A stretch of 64,000 nt of DNA from an uncultured Elusimicrobiales bacterium. GTDB lineage: Bacteria; Elusimicrobiota; Elusimicrobia; Elusimicrobiales; Elusimicrobiaceae. Numbering within the stretch: position 1 is the stretch's first letter; each line of letters starts with the position of its first letter. The position numbers and the translations under genes are program-made. A model generated the notes under the pieces. The model made no database searches, was not told the origin of the DNA, and saw nothing but the letters and a program-made list of their open reading frames with translations. The DNA lies in NCBI GenBank assembly GCA_944324675.1, contig CALUXE010000007.1:16098-80097 (forward strand), written 5' to 3'. Of this stretch, positions 7,885 through 16,058 are shown in pieces.

Positions 7885-8883
7885 ATGTCAACAAAGAAAT
7901 TACTGGTATTTATATTTTTATTCGGAATCGGCAGCGCGGCTTATAGCGCCGATTTCTCCTCATTTAAGGATAGTGAGGAAGCAAAAGACTTGCTGCAAAC
8001 TAAAATAGAAAACCTCTTAGAGGGGAAAACTTACAGATATAATTATGATCCGATAGTTTTTACAATGGTTACTACTTTCGAGAGAGATCTGTTCGTGGAG
8101 GATTATGACGTAGACGGACGTCCCTTTAAGATAAAGATGAACTATTTGCAACAAGGCCTTTCCGATGAAGGAATGGGTATTTTTGAATTCTATTGCTATG
8201 CCACGCTTATAAATCAGGATTATATCCTTACCCATACCAGATGCTTGTACGTGCCTACGCAGGAATATAAGAGTGGAAAGTTGGAGGGTGTATCTGGGGA
8301 CTTTACCCCCATTTCCGTGGCGATAAGAAAGGACGGAAGGGAGTTGATTTTTAACCCCAGAAAGCTAAATACGGTTTTCTTCGACAATAAAAGCGGAATC
8401 GCTTTGATAAAAATAAGCGATTTGTGTTTGCAGGAAAAGCCCACTAAAGCCAGCAACGTTTGCGTAAGATTGTGGGAGTGGGCGGTAGGTTCCGAAGATG
8501 TCTTTTTCAAAATAGAGGACAAATACAATACGATGATTTTATCCAATATGGATCCTCAGGACGATGTGGAAGAATCTTTCCTAAGGAGATCGTTTTTCTC
8601 TCCTGTTTCCGGCAAAAAAACGATAAAATCCGTTAAGGACGGATATATAACCGTGGACGGAGAGGAAGATAAGAGCTATTTGGGGGAACCTTTATTCCAC
8701 CGCGTTTCCTGGGATAAAAATATACTGGTCGGCATAAAGACTTCCGACTCGTTGTGCAGGAAAGCTACATATAGCGGCAAATACTCTTTATTTTCTTCGG
8801 AATTTACCGATACGGTAAAAGAAAAAATAAAGAAAGGCGGCGTCAAGCTGACCAAAGACTTAAACGGCAATACTTCTTTATAA
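7885..8883 (+). CDS. Exported trypsin-fold protein, apparently a pseudoprotease
   Basis: The 332-residue protein starts at the ATG with AAGGAGA at 7872-7878. It has a signal peptide (KKLLVFIFLFGIGSAAYS). Three landmarks of chymotrypsin-fold (S1) serine proteases can be aligned by eye: ATLINQDYILTHTRC against the usual ILTAAHC, NKSGIALIKI against the D-x-ALIKL strand, and SYLGEPLFHR against GDSGGPLF. In each the catalytic residue appears replaced (His by Arg, Asp by Gly, Ser by Leu), so an active protease is unlikely. A binding or inhibitory role outside the cytoplasm is inference. It stands alone between a cassette terminator and its own terminator and shares the cassette promoter module. Confidence 0.6.
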   Translation: MSTKKLLVFIFLFGIGSAAYSADFSSFKDSEEAKDLLQTKIENLLEGKTYRYNYDPIVFTMVTTFERDLFVEDYDVDGRPFKIKMNYLQQGLSDEGMGIFEFYCYATLINQDYILTHTRCLYVPTQEYKSGKLEGVSGDFTPISVAIRKDGRELIFNPRKLNTVFFDNKSGIALIKISDLCLQEKPTKASNVCVRLWEWAVGSEDVFFKIEDKYNTMILSNMDPQDDVEESFLRRSFFSPVSGKKTIKSVKDGYITVDGEEDKSYLGEPLFHRVSWDKNILVGIKTSDSLCRKATYSGKYSLFSSEFTDTVKEKIKKGGVKLTKDLNGNTSL

Positions 8884-8900
8884 TTTGCAAACATATCCAA

Positions 8901-8930
8901 AACCCCGGCGAAATAGGCCGGGGTTTTCTT
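8901..8930 (+). terminator. Intrinsic terminator of the pseudoprotease gene
   Basis: A 9-bp stem AACCCCGGC/GCCGGGGTT (8901-8909, 8917-8925) with a 7-nt loop is followed by TTCTTTT. Confidence 0.85.
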
Positions 8931-9046
8931 TTGGATAAGAAAGATTGTCGGAAAATTGAAGCTTCCAGATAAACAAATTAATTATTAAAACCAACGGCAA
9001 GGAGAAATATGGGCAAAAAATAGGCTTTGAGCGAGGCGGAGCGATA

Positions 9047-9075
9047 TTTCAAAAGGTGTAAAAAAATAGTATCAT
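9047..9075 (+). promoter_or_regulatory. Candidate promoter of gapA
   Basis: TTTCAA (9047-9052) and TATCAT (9070-9075) are separated by 17 bp and precede the GGAGG ribosome-binding site of gapA. Confidence 0.45.
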
Positions 9076-9088
9076 ATATATGAAATAA

Positions 9089-10129
<1,041 letters not shown>

Positions 10130-10141
10130 GTTTGTAAAAAA

Positions 10142-10171
10142 GGGCGGGGCCGCATAGCAGCGGTTCCGCCC
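10142..10171 (+). other. Strong intergenic hairpin between gapA and pgk
   Basis: A 12-bp stem with G-T wobbles (10142-10153 with 10160-10171, loop ATAGCA) is not followed by a T-run. It is more likely an RNA-stability or processing element, lowering pgk-secG relative to gapA, than a full terminator. That role is inference. Confidence 0.55.
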
Positions 10172-10213
10172 GTCAGATTTGAATAATATTTAAATAAATC
10201 CGGGGAAACGAAA

Positions 10214-11416
10214 ATGAACCTTAATGATATCGTAAAAATACAGGACGTAAATTTAGATAATAAAACCGTTGTCGTCAGAGTGGATTACAATGTCCCTTTA
10301 AAAGACGGGAAAGTAGATAATCCCAAACGCATTACGGCTACGGAAAAAACGATAAAATATCTTTTAGGGAAAGGCTGCAAACTGGTATTGATAGCCCACT
10401 TGGGCAGGCCGAAGGGAAAGGTGGCGCCCGAGTTTTCTTTGGCGCCGGTAGCCCCGGAAGTTGAAAAAATTATGGGCGTGAAAGTGCATTTCGCCTCCGA
10501 CTGCGTCGGCGAAGTAGCCGAAGAAGCGGTAAAGAACGCCAAGAACGGCGAGATCGTACTGCTTGAAAACCTCCGCTTCCACCCCGAAGAGGAAAAGAAC
10601 GATAAGGAATTCGCCAAGAAGTTAGCTAAACTCGGCGATTACTTCGTGCAAGAGGCTTTCGGCACCGTACACCGCGCGCATGCCTCCACCAGCGCCATAA
10701 CCGAGTTTCTGCCCAGCGCGGCCGGTTTTCTGATACAGAAAGAAGTTGAATTTTTAGGCGGCGCCTTGGAAAATCCCGCCCGCCCGTTCGCCGCGATAAT
10801 CGGCGGGGCGAAAGTTTCCGATAAGATAATGGTGCTCAACAATTTGCTGGATAAAGTTGATGTCTTGATAGTGGGCGGAGGTATGGCTTATACTTTCAAT
10901 ACCGCTTTAGGGTATAAAGTATCCAATTCCTTGCTTGAGGCCGATAAAATAGAAGAAGCCAAGAGCATTATGGCCAAAGCGAAAGAAAAGGGAGTGAAAC
11001 TTTTGCTGCCCATCGATAATATCGCCGCCAAGGAATTTGCCGAGGGTGTAGAAACGGTAGTAACCGACAGCCCGAATATCCCCGAGGGTTTTATGGGTTT
11101 GGACATCGGCCCCAAGACCATTAAACTTTTTGAAGACGCTTTAAGCGAATGCAAAACGATATTCTGGAACGGCCCCGTCGGCGTATTTGAAATGCCGACA
11201 TACGCCAAAGGCAGCTTTGCGATAGCGGAAACTCTGGTAAAATTGACGGAGAAAGGCGCGATCACGATAATCGGCGGCGGAGACAGCTTGAACGTATTAA
11301 AGAAGGCCAAGATATCTTCTTCCAAAGTATCGCACGCGTCTACGGGCGGCGGCGCGAGTATGGAATTTGTGGAAGGCAAGGAATTGCCCGGCCTTACGGC
11401 ATTGCTTAAAAAATAA
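10214..11416 (+). CDS. pgk: Phosphoglycerate kinase
   Basis: The 400-residue monomeric enzyme transfers the acyl phosphate of 1,3-bisphosphoglycerate to ADP. The N-terminal KTVVVRVDYNVPLKDG motif is the family signature. Substrate-binding HLGRPKG, LLENLRFHPEEEKND and the glycine-rich C-terminal TIIGGGDSLN and STGGGASMEF nucleotide segments are present. It follows gapA by 84 nt with a hairpin in the gap and precedes secG by 19 nt. The ribosome-binding site (GGGGAAA) is modest. Confidence 0.98.
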   Translation: MNLNDIVKIQDVNLDNKTVVVRVDYNVPLKDGKVDNPKRITATEKTIKYLLGKGCKLVLIAHLGRPKGKVAPEFSLAPVAPEVEKIMGVKVHFASDCVGEVAEEAVKNAKNGEIVLLENLRFHPEEEKNDKEFAKKLAKLGDYFVQEAFGTVHRAHASTSAITEFLPSAAGFLIQKEVEFLGGALENPARPFAAIIGGAKVSDKIMVLNNLLDKVDVLIVGGGMAYTFNTALGYKVSNSLLEADKIEEAKSIMAKAKEKGVKLLLPIDNIAAKEFAEGVETVVTDSPNIPEGFMGLDIGPKTIKLFEDALSECKTIFWNGPVGVFEMPTYAKGSFAIAETLVKLTEKGAITIIGGGDSLNVLKKAKISSSKVSHASTGGGASMEFVEGKELPGLTALLKK

Positions 11417-11435
11417 TTAGGAGAGAAGAGATAAC

Positions 11436-11744
11436 ATGTACACAATAGCTTTAGTATTGCAGTGGGTAGCGTGCATATTGCTTATAATGCTGATATTGAT
11501 GCAAAGCGGGAAGGGTTCCGCGGCCGGGATATTCGGCAGCTCAAACAGCGACAGCGTATTTGCGGGCCCTACGGCTACGACCTTTATAACAAAACTTACC
11601 GCCGCGGTTGCGTTGGTGATAATGATTACTTCGATATTTCTGACGGTTAATGTATCCAAACGCGGTATGAGTTCGGTCGTGGACAGCGTACAGATACCGG
11701 CAAGCGCCCCTGCGGCACCAGCCGATACGGCTCAAACCAAATAA
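11436..11744 (+). CDS. secG: Preprotein translocase subunit SecG
   Basis: The 102-residue protein shows the SecG pattern: an N-terminal transmembrane helix (LVLQWVACILLIMLILM), then QSGKGSAAGIFGSSNSDSVFAGP, a second helix (KLTAAVALVIMITSIFLTV) and a short polar alanine/proline tail. It assists the SecYE channel in protein export. AGGAGAG (11419-11425) precedes the ATG. Co-transcription with pgk is a frequent bacterial arrangement. Confidence 0.93.
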   Translation: MYTIALVLQWVACILLIMLILMQSGKGSAAGIFGSSNSDSVFAGPTATTFITKLTAAVALVIMITSIFLTVNVSKRGMSSVVDSVQIPASAPAAPADTAQTK

Positions 11745-11749
11745 GCTTT

Positions 11750-11776
11750 AAGCCCCGTCTTAAGACGGGGCTTTTT
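11750..11776 (+). terminator. Intrinsic terminator of gapA-pgk-secG
   Basis: A perfect 24-nt palindrome, AAGCCCCGTCTT and its complement (11750-11773), runs into a five-T tract. Confidence 0.9.
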
Positions 11777-11781
11777 ACTAT

Positions 11782-11848
11782 AGGACTAAAGACCCATTGT
11801 CGTTTGGGGCCAAAGTCTCTTGCAGGTAAACGGATAGTTTTTTAAAAT
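11782..11848 (+). promoter_or_regulatory. Promoter module of secreted cassette 2
   Basis: TTGCAG (11820-11825) and TAAAAT (11843-11848) have a 17-bp spacer. The upstream element 11782-11819 contains GGGGCCAAAGTCTC identical to cassette 1. GGACT (11783-11787) can pair with AGTCT (11814-11818), and CCCA with TGGG inside it. Confidence 0.6.
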
Positions 11849-11882
11849 TTATATAAGGAAGTTAAATTTTACGGAGGAAACA

Positions 11883-12899
11883 ATGTTGAAAAAGCTTTTA
11901 GTCGCAATAATTTCAATGAATATCTGCTTTTCGGGTTTGGCGTACGCGCAGTATCAGCCACAAGAAGGATTGACCGAAGAAGCAGCGGAAATCTATATGA
12001 AGACTATAGAAAAGAGAGAGGAAGGCTTGCCGGAATGGGTCGCTATAGGAGGCGGCGTAGGGGTTTTGCTTGCTTTAAGATATTCTGTTAAGAAAATAGC
12101 AGCCAATCCGGAGTTATCCCAGCGTTTTTTTGCTTCTATCGTTTCGTTTGACCCCCAAAACCCTGAAAGGACGTATAAGGCTTATCAGACTATTATGGAA
12201 GCGGCGGAAAAGAAAGCCGCTACCGAGTCGCAAAAAGCGGCAATAAGAGAGGCCGCCGCCAAAGAGGCTCAAGCCATGGCCAGATGGAAAGCGGCGATGC
12301 GTCATAGCGGAAGGATAAAAGCCATTAGAAGAGCAAATTATTGGAAAGCTGTTATATCAAGAGTATTTGACGGATCTAGCAGCGTCAAGGAAGCTGTTTC
12401 TCAAATGAAAAGGGCCGAAAGTCTTTTGGCGGAACCGGTTACGAGCAATACCAACAAATTAGTCTCAAGAGTAAAGAAAGCCCGCGGCAAATTGGCAATA
12501 CTGACTATAGTGGGGGTTTTTATTTATTCGTATTTCCATGACAATAATAAAGAAGAAGCCGCGATAATCAATAATCGCGCGCCCTTGGAGAGGAAAATCA
12601 AAGAGTTGATGGAAAAGGATATAGACAGCCTTGCCCTTTACGTGTATAGTTTGACCGAAGAACAAAAAAGAGTGGCTTACAGCGTTTTGGCCCTCGACAA
12701 CCCTGAAATTTTCGAAATTGTAAAACAGCAGGTAGACGAGGCTTTGTCGAAGGCTAATATAGAGCTTGCCAAAAAACTTTATGAGATTTCGGAAGACTAT
12801 GATAAAGAAGAGGACTTGCTGCAGAAGAAGAACGAGTTGATTGACAGCTTGCGCCAAAGCGAAGAAAACTTCGCGCCCGCCTGGAGTTTCGGCGAGTAG
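11883..12899 (+). CDS. Secreted/membrane paralogue 2 (unknown family, long form)
   Basis: This is the longest member (338 residues) of the family also found at 6,889 and 13,170. The signal peptide is identical to paralogue 1. After the first hydrophobic segment (GGGVGVLLALRY) it carries about 110 extra residues rich in Ala, Lys and Glu, predicted helical, ending before KLAILTIVGVFIYSYF, the second hydrophobic stretch. The C-terminal domain (DIDSLALYVYSL, NPEIFEIVKQQVDEA) and the PAWSFGE terminus are conserved. GGAGG lies 8 nt before the ATG. Function is not known; location in the inner membrane or periplasm is inferred from the signal and hydrophobic segments. Confidence 0.85.
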   Translation: MLKKLLVAIISMNICFSGLAYAQYQPQEGLTEEAAEIYMKTIEKREEGLPEWVAIGGGVGVLLALRYSVKKIAANPELSQRFFASIVSFDPQNPERTYKAYQTIMEAAEKKAATESQKAAIREAAAKEAQAMARWKAAMRHSGRIKAIRRANYWKAVISRVFDGSSSVKEAVSQMKRAESLLAEPVTSNTNKLVSRVKKARGKLAILTIVGVFIYSYFHDNNKEEAAIINNRAPLERKIKELMEKDIDSLALYVYSLTEEQKRVAYSVLALDNPEIFEIVKQQVDEALSKANIELAKKLYEISEDYDKEEDLLQKKNELIDSLRQSEENFAPAWSFGE

Positions 12900-12926
12900 G
12901 AAAGGGAATATTAAAATAATTTAAGC

Positions 12927-12964
12927 AAAGAGGCGGGCGCGGAAAAGGCGCCCGCCTCTTTATT
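12927..12964 (+). terminator. Terminator of secreted cassette 2
   Basis: A 14-bp perfect stem (12927-12940, 12948-12961) with loop GGAAAAG begins AAAGAGGCGGGCGC, the same sequence as the terminator at 15,003. Confidence 0.85.
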
Positions 12965-13067
12965 GTAAAGAGATGGACGTGGGATGAGCATCAGTTGGTT
13001 GTAGGAGGTTTTTTGTATGGAAGGGATTACTTTTATCTTTAGTTGCTTTCGGTTTAAATGAGTGCAT

Positions 13068-13134
13068 GGGTCTAAGGCCCTATGATAGGGTGGGGCCAAA
13101 GACTCTTGCGGGTAAAAGGATACTTTCTTAGAAT
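13068..13134 (+). promoter_or_regulatory. Promoter module of secreted cassette 3
   Basis: TTGCGG (13106-13111) and TAGAAT (13129-13134) have a 17-bp spacer. Upstream, GGGTCT pairs with AGACTC and GGCCC with GGGCC across 13068-13105 to form a two-step hairpin. TATGATAGGGTGGGGCCAAA is identical to cassette 1. Confidence 0.65.
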
Positions 13135-13169
13135 TTATATAAGGAAGTTTAGCCGCAACGGAGGAAACA

Positions 13170-13883
13170 ATGTTTAAAAAATTGATAGTCGCGATAATTT
13201 CACTGAATATCTGCTTTTCGGGTTTGGCGTACGCGCAGCACCATCCGCAAGAAGATTTGACTGTTGAGGAAGTGGAAGAATATATAAATAGTGCAGAGAA
13301 TAGAGAAAAAGCCTTGCCGAAGGAGTTTGCTATTGGCGGCACTTTGGCGGTTTTGCTCGCTTTAGACCTTTCTGTAAAAAAAATGCTAGCCAATCCGGGA
13401 TTGGGCAGAGTTTACCTTGAGTTGTTTATGAATCCCGAAGAAAGAAAAACGGGGGCTAAGATGTTAGGGGATCTGAGAAAAGAAATAATGATGTTGCTGA
13501 AGTGGACGTCTATACTGAAGGACCATTATCGGAGCAAAAAAGCAATAGAGATAAACAACAATCGTGTTTTTTGGGAGCACGAAATTAAGGAAATGATTAA
13601 AAAGAATAAAGATGTACTGGCCCTATACGTGTACGGTTTGCCTCGGGAAGAAAGGAAAGTGGCTTACAGCATTTTGGCCGGCCAGCCCGAAATTTTTGAA
13701 ATTATAAAGCAGCAGGTAGAGGCGGCTTTATCAGAGGATAATATAGAGCTTGCCAAAAAAGTTTATGAGATTTCAGAAGACTCGGAGAAAGAGGAAGATC
13801 TGCTGCAGAAGAAGAACGAGTTGATTGACAGCTTGCGCCAAAGCGAAGAAAACTTCGCGCCCGCCTGGAGTTTCGGCGAGTAG
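13170..13883 (+). CDS. Secreted/membrane paralogue 3 (unknown family, short form)
   Basis: The 237-residue protein has a near-identical signal peptide to paralogues 1 and 2 (ending GLAYA-Q), the first hydrophobic segment (IGGTLAVLLALDLS) and the conserved C-terminal tail. The second hydrophobic helix of its relatives is replaced by MMLLKWTSILKDHY, so it may span the membrane only once or be periplasmic. The C-terminal domain (VLALYVYGL, QPEIFEIIKQQVEAA, ending PAWSFGE) is well kept. GGAGG precedes the ATG. Conservation at both ends with a divergent centre argues for recombination or selection on the core. The function is unknown. Confidence 0.83.
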   Translation: MFKKLIVAIISLNICFSGLAYAQHHPQEDLTVEEVEEYINSAENREKALPKEFAIGGTLAVLLALDLSVKKMLANPGLGRVYLELFMNPEERKTGAKMLGDLRKEIMMLLKWTSILKDHYRSKKAIEINNNRVFWEHEIKEMIKKNKDVLALYVYGLPREERKVAYSILAGQPEIFEIIKQQVEAALSEDNIELAKKVYEISEDSEKEEDLLQKKNELIDSLRQSEENFAPAWSFGE

Positions 13884-13913
13884 GAAAGGAAGTATTTAAA
13901 TAATTTAAGCAAA

Positions 13914-13939
13914 GAGGCGGGCTTTAAAAAGCCCGCCTC
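13914..13939 (+). terminator. Degenerate terminator hairpin of cassette 3
   Basis: An 11-bp stem GAGGCGGGCTT/AAGCCCGCCTC is kept in the same AAGCAAA context as the other cassettes, but the T-run after it is gone (CTAGTTGG). Read-through toward the next gene is possible. Confidence 0.5.
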
Positions 13940-14060
13940 CTAGTTGGGAAGGGTATATTTGTTGATATTTTCCAGAAGGATTTTCGCTATAAGGATTAAA
14001 TCCGAGTTGCTTTAATTGGAGTATATGGCGTGGATGCAAAGACTTATGGGGGATGGCTCT

Positions 14061-14089
14061 TTGGTTTGAAGGGTTTTCTTCCGTAGGAT
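14061..14089 (+). promoter_or_regulatory. Candidate promoter of secreted cassette 4
   Basis: TTGGTT (14061-14066) and TAGGAT (14084-14089) have a 17-bp spacer, with GGCTC just upstream. The GGGCC element of cassettes 1-3 is barely recognisable here (GGATGCAAAGACTTATGGGG). Confidence 0.45.
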
Positions 14090-14120
14090 AAAAGATTGGC
14101 GAAAGCACAGAGGAGTTGCC

Positions 14121-14984
14121 ATGTTGAAGAGGGTAGTGTCATTATTTATTGTGCTAAATATAATTTGGGTATCGTTTTCGGCGGAGTTGTTTGCTCAAGA
14201 ACGGACAATTAGCGAAGTTGACGTGGATATGTTATTTGCCCAGCTGCCTGACAATTTGCAAACTGAAAAAGACTCGCCTATTGGAATCACGGCCGCGGGT
14301 TTGCTTATAGGCGGATATTTGTACTTGGTAGCGGACGGCTATATATGTGAGAAGCAAATGCTCAAGAAAGAGGACGATATCATAAAATGGATGACACACA
14401 AAATGTCCGATGAAGAATGGTATCATTTCCTCAACACCCATTTTTCAGATATTAGGAAGTATATAATCTATAGAAGCCAGCCGAAAGAAACAAGACTTGC
14501 TTTTGCTGATAAAATAATAGGGCTACGTTGCGCTAAAAGGGGAGCGGTCATCTTATTGCTTATAGCAGCAGTGATAGGGGTGGAATACCTTCTAACGTCT
14601 CAAGATAAAAACACATGCGAATTATTGCCCCTGTCGTCCGATAGGGTTGAAATAAAACGTATTTTGATAACTACCGCGCGCGAACATCCGGAAGCTTTCG
14701 CTTTGTCGGCTTATTTAATTCCTAATAGGAGACTTGTTTGTTCTATAATATCGGAAGACGAAGAATTATACGACTTGCTTAAATCCCAGGTGGAATTTGC
14801 GTTATCTAAAGAGAACAAGGAATTCACCTATTATCTTTTGAAAGCCACGCAAGAAGGTGGGGAAAAGCGAAAAGAAGACTTGTTAAAACAAGATTTGAAG
14901 TTAGATGCTCAATGGTTTAAGAATAATTGGAAAAGCAAGTATGATCTATCCAATTCTCTAAGCGATTCACTATACTGGAAATGA
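14121..14984 (+). CDS. Secreted/membrane paralogue 4 (divergent)
   Basis: The 287-residue protein keeps the architecture of the three upstream relatives but little identity. It has a signal peptide ending FA-Q, a hydrophobic segment near 55-70 (ITAAGLLIGGYLYLV), a second near 140-158 (AVILLLIAAVIGVEYLL), then a helical domain with EAFALSAYLIP and ELYDLLKSQVEFALSKEN that aligns with the ALYVYSL/EIIKQQVEEA region. The terminal PAWSFGE motif is lost. GAGGAG lies upstream of the ATG, and the downstream terminator is almost identical to that of cassette 2. It has more cysteines than its relatives. The function is unknown. Confidence 0.75.
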   Translation: MLKRVVSLFIVLNIIWVSFSAELFAQERTISEVDVDMLFAQLPDNLQTEKDSPIGITAAGLLIGGYLYLVADGYICEKQMLKKEDDIIKWMTHKMSDEEWYHFLNTHFSDIRKYIIYRSQPKETRLAFADKIIGLRCAKRGAVILLLIAAVIGVEYLLTSQDKNTCELLPLSSDRVEIKRILITTAREHPEAFALSAYLIPNRRLVCSIISEDEELYDLLKSQVEFALSKENKEFTYYLLKATQEGGEKRKEDLLKQDLKLDAQWFKNNWKSKYDLSNSLSDSLYWK

Positions 14985-15002
14985 GGGGCGAGAAATTTAA
15001 GC

Positions 15003-15037
15003 AAAGAGGCGGGCGCGGAAAAGGCGCCCGCTTCTTT
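15003..15037 (+). terminator. Terminator of secreted cassette 4
   Basis: A 14-bp stem (15003-15016, 15024-15037) with loop GGAAAAG matches the cassette-2 terminator apart from one base that gives a G-T pair. Confidence 0.8.
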
Positions 15038-15079
15038 AATTTGAAATCTTCAGCTGAGCGGTCGAAAAAATTTGTTTTG

Positions 15080-15943
15080 TTAAAATTCCAAGTCTACTAT
15101 CGGATAATTCTTGGCGTTTTTGTAATTAAAGTGCCACCATTCTTTGCGTATGGTGGTAAAGCCGGCTTTTCTCATTACTTTTTGCAGGGCGGAACGGTTT
15201 CTTATAGCCTCTGGGGATATCCCCTCTTTAGCGTAGGCGTAGGCGTTTTCGGAGAAGTCGTCAAAAGGGGTGGGGGTTGGCAAGGGGTAGCCCTGTTGAT
15301 CGCAAGGGCCCAAGTCTACGGCGGTACCCCTGTTATGGTTAGATCCGGTTTTGGGATTGGCGACTTGCCCGGGTACTGGGTGAATATCCCACAGAGCCTG
15401 CTGGGCCGAAAGCGGTCTGTAACAATCATATAAGCAGAGGTAGAAAGGAGTTTCTTCCTGCGTGGCGTATTGAGCGGCTTTGGTTAAAGCGTCTGCGGTG
15501 TCTTTTTGGAGATAGCATTTGTCAGATGTATACAATTTTTTGCCGGCGAAGTTGTTTTCCGTAGCGTAACGGATATCCAAAAAGAGTTTTACCGGCAAAG
15601 ATTCCACATTTACAAGGCCTTTTTCCTTAAAAATTTTGTCTCTTTTCTCTTGTTCCAGTCTGATTTGTTCCGCCTTAGCGCGGGCTTGTTCTTGGGCGAG
15701 GCGTTCTTGCTCCTGTTTTATTTTGAGTTTTTCTTCCTCTTGGGGCGATATTTGTTTGGTGGCGATTTGGGTAAGCTGCTTTAAATTTGGGGCATACCTC
15801 TCAAGTTTCAGCTCGGCGAAGAAATCCGACAGGCGGGCTGGGGCAGAGCCTGTCGGTTTAATATTAGTGTATTCTTGGGTCAGATACAAGCCGACGATGA
15901 AAACCGCTATAAAAAGCACAAGATAAACGCTATACTTGCTCAT
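15080..15943 (-). CDS. VanX/DdpX-type D-alanyl-D-alanine dipeptidase, membrane-anchored
   Basis: The C-terminal half of this 287-residue protein is a zinc M15D dipeptidase: LFLDIRYATENNFAGKKLY, YDCYRPLSAQQALW, the SNHNRGTAVDLG zinc motif and the EWWHF motif with the third ligand and catalytic Glu. Such enzymes cleave D-Ala-D-Ala, usually to salvage wall peptides; VanX relatives do so in glycopeptide resistance. No vanA or vanH neighbour is present, so wall recycling is the likelier role. The N-terminus has one transmembrane helix (YLVLFIAVFIVGLYL) and a Gln/Glu/Lys-rich coiled coil near 65-105 that would hold the catalytic domain away from the membrane. Confidence 0.88.
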   Translation of the reverse strand: MSKYSVYLVLFIAVFIVGLYLTQEYTNIKPTGSAPARLSDFFAELKLERYAPNLKQLTQIATKQISPQEEEKLKIKQEQERLAQEQARAKAEQIRLEQEKRDKIFKEKGLVNVESLPVKLFLDIRYATENNFAGKKLYTSDKCYLQKDTADALTKAAQYATQEETPFYLCLYDCYRPLSAQQALWDIHPVPGQVANPKTGSNHNRGTAVDLGPCDQQGYPLPTPTPFDDFSENAYAYAKEGISPEAIRNRSALQKVMRKAGFTTIRKEWWHFNYKNAKNYPIVDLEF

Positions 15944-16023
15944 AATTACATAAATGATAATATTTTTATTATTTCAAGACAAGGTTTTTACTTGCCGTCG
16001 TTAAAATTAAGGTCTGGGCAAAT

Positions 16024-16052
16024 TTGTAAGAAACGCTCGTAAATAGTAAAAT
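16024..16052 (+). promoter_or_regulatory. Promoter giving an apparently leaderless acyl-CoA ligase mRNA
   Basis: TTGTAA (16024-16029) and TAAAAT (16047-16052) are separated by 17 bp. The expected start site coincides with the ATG at 16059, and no Shine-Dalgarno is present. Confidence 0.55.
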
Positions 16053-16058
16053 ATATAT

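Noticed and set aside
9008..9022. Four-codon minigene (ATG GGC AAA AAA TAG) after AAGGAGA ahead of gapA
   Set aside because: It lies upstream of the likely gapA promoter and too little sequence is involved to support a leader peptide.
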